This document shows, piece by piece, positions 13,625 through 14,355 of a stretch of DNA of 14,355 nucleotides (positions within the stretch are counted from its first letter, which is position 1; every line of letters starts with the position of its first letter). The position numbers and the translations under genes were made by a program. The stretch lies in the NCBI GenBank assembly GCA_964477455.1, contig CAYZHG010000083.1:1-14355 (forward strand). The letters run 5' to 3'. This DNA comes from CAIOJG01 sp964477455 (lineage in GTDB: Bacteria > Patescibacteriota > Patescibacteriia > Magasanikbacterales > GWA2-37-8). The notes below the pieces were generated by a model. It did no database searches, had not been told where the DNA came from, and saw only the letters and a program-made list of their open reading frames with translations.

Positions 13625-14287
13625 ATGAAGAAAATATTAATATTTATCGGTCCGCCAGGTAGTGGTAAAGGCACACAAGCGAAATTGTTAGCAAATAAAT
13701 TTCAGTATAAGCATATTTCTACTGGTGATCTTTTTCGTGCCTTAGCTACCGATAGCAATGCAAGCGAAAAAGAAAAGCAAGCGCTGGAAGATATGAAGTC
13801 AGGCAGGCTTGTTTCGGATTGGTTGGTTTATAATTTGGCTTTTAGGGAAATACAGAAAAATTTGGTGGCTGGCGTTGGCGTTGTACTTGATGGGGCTATT
13901 CGCAATTTAGAACAATCTCAGGAATTTCAAAAGTTTTTTATGGAAAATAATTGGGAAAATGAAGTACAAGTGATCGAGGTGTCATTATCTGATGAAGATG
14001 CTTTTAATCGCTTAACTAAGCGTAGAATTTGTGCTAAATGTGGAGAAATTATTCCATATTTACCAGCGACAAAAGATTTGTTAGTATGTCCAAAATGTTC
14101 TGGTGAATTAGTTTTTCGCCAAGATGATAATGAAGAGATTATTAAAAAAAGAATTGAAGACCAGGGCAATACTTCACTGTATCCGATTTTAGATTATTAC
14201 AAAAATTTAAATATTTTAGAATCGATTGATGGTAATCAAACTATTGAATTTGTTGAAAAACAAATTGAAAATATTGTAAAAAAATAA
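13625..14287 (+). CDS. adk: adenylate kinase with zinc-type LID
   Basis: Adenylate kinase interconverts ATP + AMP and 2 ADP in the cytosol, balancing adenylate energy charge. The 220-aa length matches long-form bacterial Adk. Seen: P-loop GPPGSGKGT (9-17), AMP-binding STGDLFR (32-38), and the AMP site as DGAIRNLEQSQ (89-99), where most Adk read DGFPRTxxQA; the Arg and Gln are kept but the F-P pair is replaced. The LID carries four cysteines (C136, C139, C155, C158) as two C-x2-C pairs, expected to bind structural zinc. Nucleotide-binding arginines in KRR (132-134), FRQDD (164-168) and KKRIED (174-179) are present. It follows the small conserved gene by 2 bp and precedes map by 9 bp, the last part of the familiar secY-adk-map order, though secY is not adjacent. 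Confidence 0.95.
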   Translation: MKKILIFIGPPGSGKGTQAKLLANKFQYKHISTGDLFRALATDSNASEKEKQALEDMKSGRLVSDWLVYNLAFREIQKNLVAGVGVVLDGAIRNLEQSQEFQKFFMENNWENEVQVIEVSLSDEDAFNRLTKRRICAKCGEIIPYLPATKDLLVCPKCSGELVFRQDDNEEIIKKRIEDQGNTSLYPILDYYKNLNILESIDGNQTIEFVEKQIENIVKK

Positions 14288-14296
14288 AATTATTTT

Positions 14297-14355
14297 ATGG
14301 CATTAATAAAAACTCAAGAAGAAATTAAAAAAATAATTGAAGGTTGCAGATTAAC
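14297..14355 (+). CDS. map: methionine aminopeptidase, 5' fragment cut by the window edge
   Basis: Only 19 codons are visible, starting MALIKTQEEIKKIIEGCRL. This matches the usual N-terminus of type I methionine aminopeptidase (M-x-I-K-T-x-E-E-I-x-x-M-R-x-A/G-x-x-L), which removes the initiator methionine from new proteins in the cytosol. The position directly after adk agrees with the common adk-map gene order. The 9-bp gap is entirely A/T, with no Shine-Dalgarno. The metal-binding residues lie beyond the window, so the call rests on the N-terminal pattern and synteny. Confidence 0.75.
   Translation, partial: MALIKTQEEIKKIIEGCRL

Overview
The window looks like chromosome from an AT-rich member of the Candidate Phyla Radiation (Patescibacteria), probably a Parcubacteria-type lineage. 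This assignment is inferred from short intergenic gaps, a DUF4012 membrane protein next to glycosyltransferases, a small conserved protein ahead of adenylate kinase, and A/T-rich start contexts that mostly lack Shine-Dalgarno sequences. UGA is used as a stop, so the Gracilibacteria/SR1 recoding (UGA = Gly) does not apply. I see no tRNA, rRNA, CRISPR array, insertion sequence or phage gene.

Layout from left to right. (1) Positions 1-137 hold a strong leftward promoter and the start of a leftward transcript that leaves the window; its product is unresolved. (2) miaA (181-1113, +) has a promoter placed so that the mRNA should begin at its ATG. It ends at a perfect 14-bp bidirectional terminator shared with the next gene. 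(3) A leftward block covers 6814 to 1151: a GT4 glycosyltransferase, a large DUF4012 membrane protein with an N-terminal CCHC zinc-knuckle motif, and a membrane-anchored protein made of DUF11/Ig-like beta domains. (4) Diverging from it is a two-gene + strand operon (6946-9438): a soluble PRC-barrel/MgtE_N/CBS protein and an NRAMP-fold transporter with a metal site unlike Mn/Fe NRAMPs. It is probably a Mg2+ transporter with a separate sensor subunit. Its likely terminator lies inside the convergent glycosyltransferase gene. (5) A compact leftward operon (13098 to 9435) encodes a polyprenyl-phosphate sugar-1-phosphate transferase (WbaP/PglC type) and two GT4 glycosyltransferases, joined by an ATGA overlap and a 2-nt gap. 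(6) A 218-bp divergent control region (13099-13316) holds a REP/dRS3-like palindrome, two promoters, an odd palindrome over one -35 element and a strong terminator-like hairpin. (7) On the + strand follow a 101-aa conserved hypothetical gene with a near-leaderless promoter, adk with a zinc-binding LID, and the first codons of map (methionine aminopeptidase).

Together, the two leftward blocks look like a surface-glycan locus. The phosphoglycosyl transferase would start a lipid-linked glycan, three GT4 enzymes would extend it, and the two single-pass proteins with large external domains would act at the cell surface. No flippase, polymerase or ligase is in view. The other genes are housekeeping (tRNA modification, nucleotide balance, N-terminal methionine removal) and cation homeostasis.

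Promoter calls are from hexamers and spacing read by eye: six have recognisable -35 and -10 boxes (17 or 18 bp apart), and a seventh has only a -10. Domain names come from motif recognition, not from searches.
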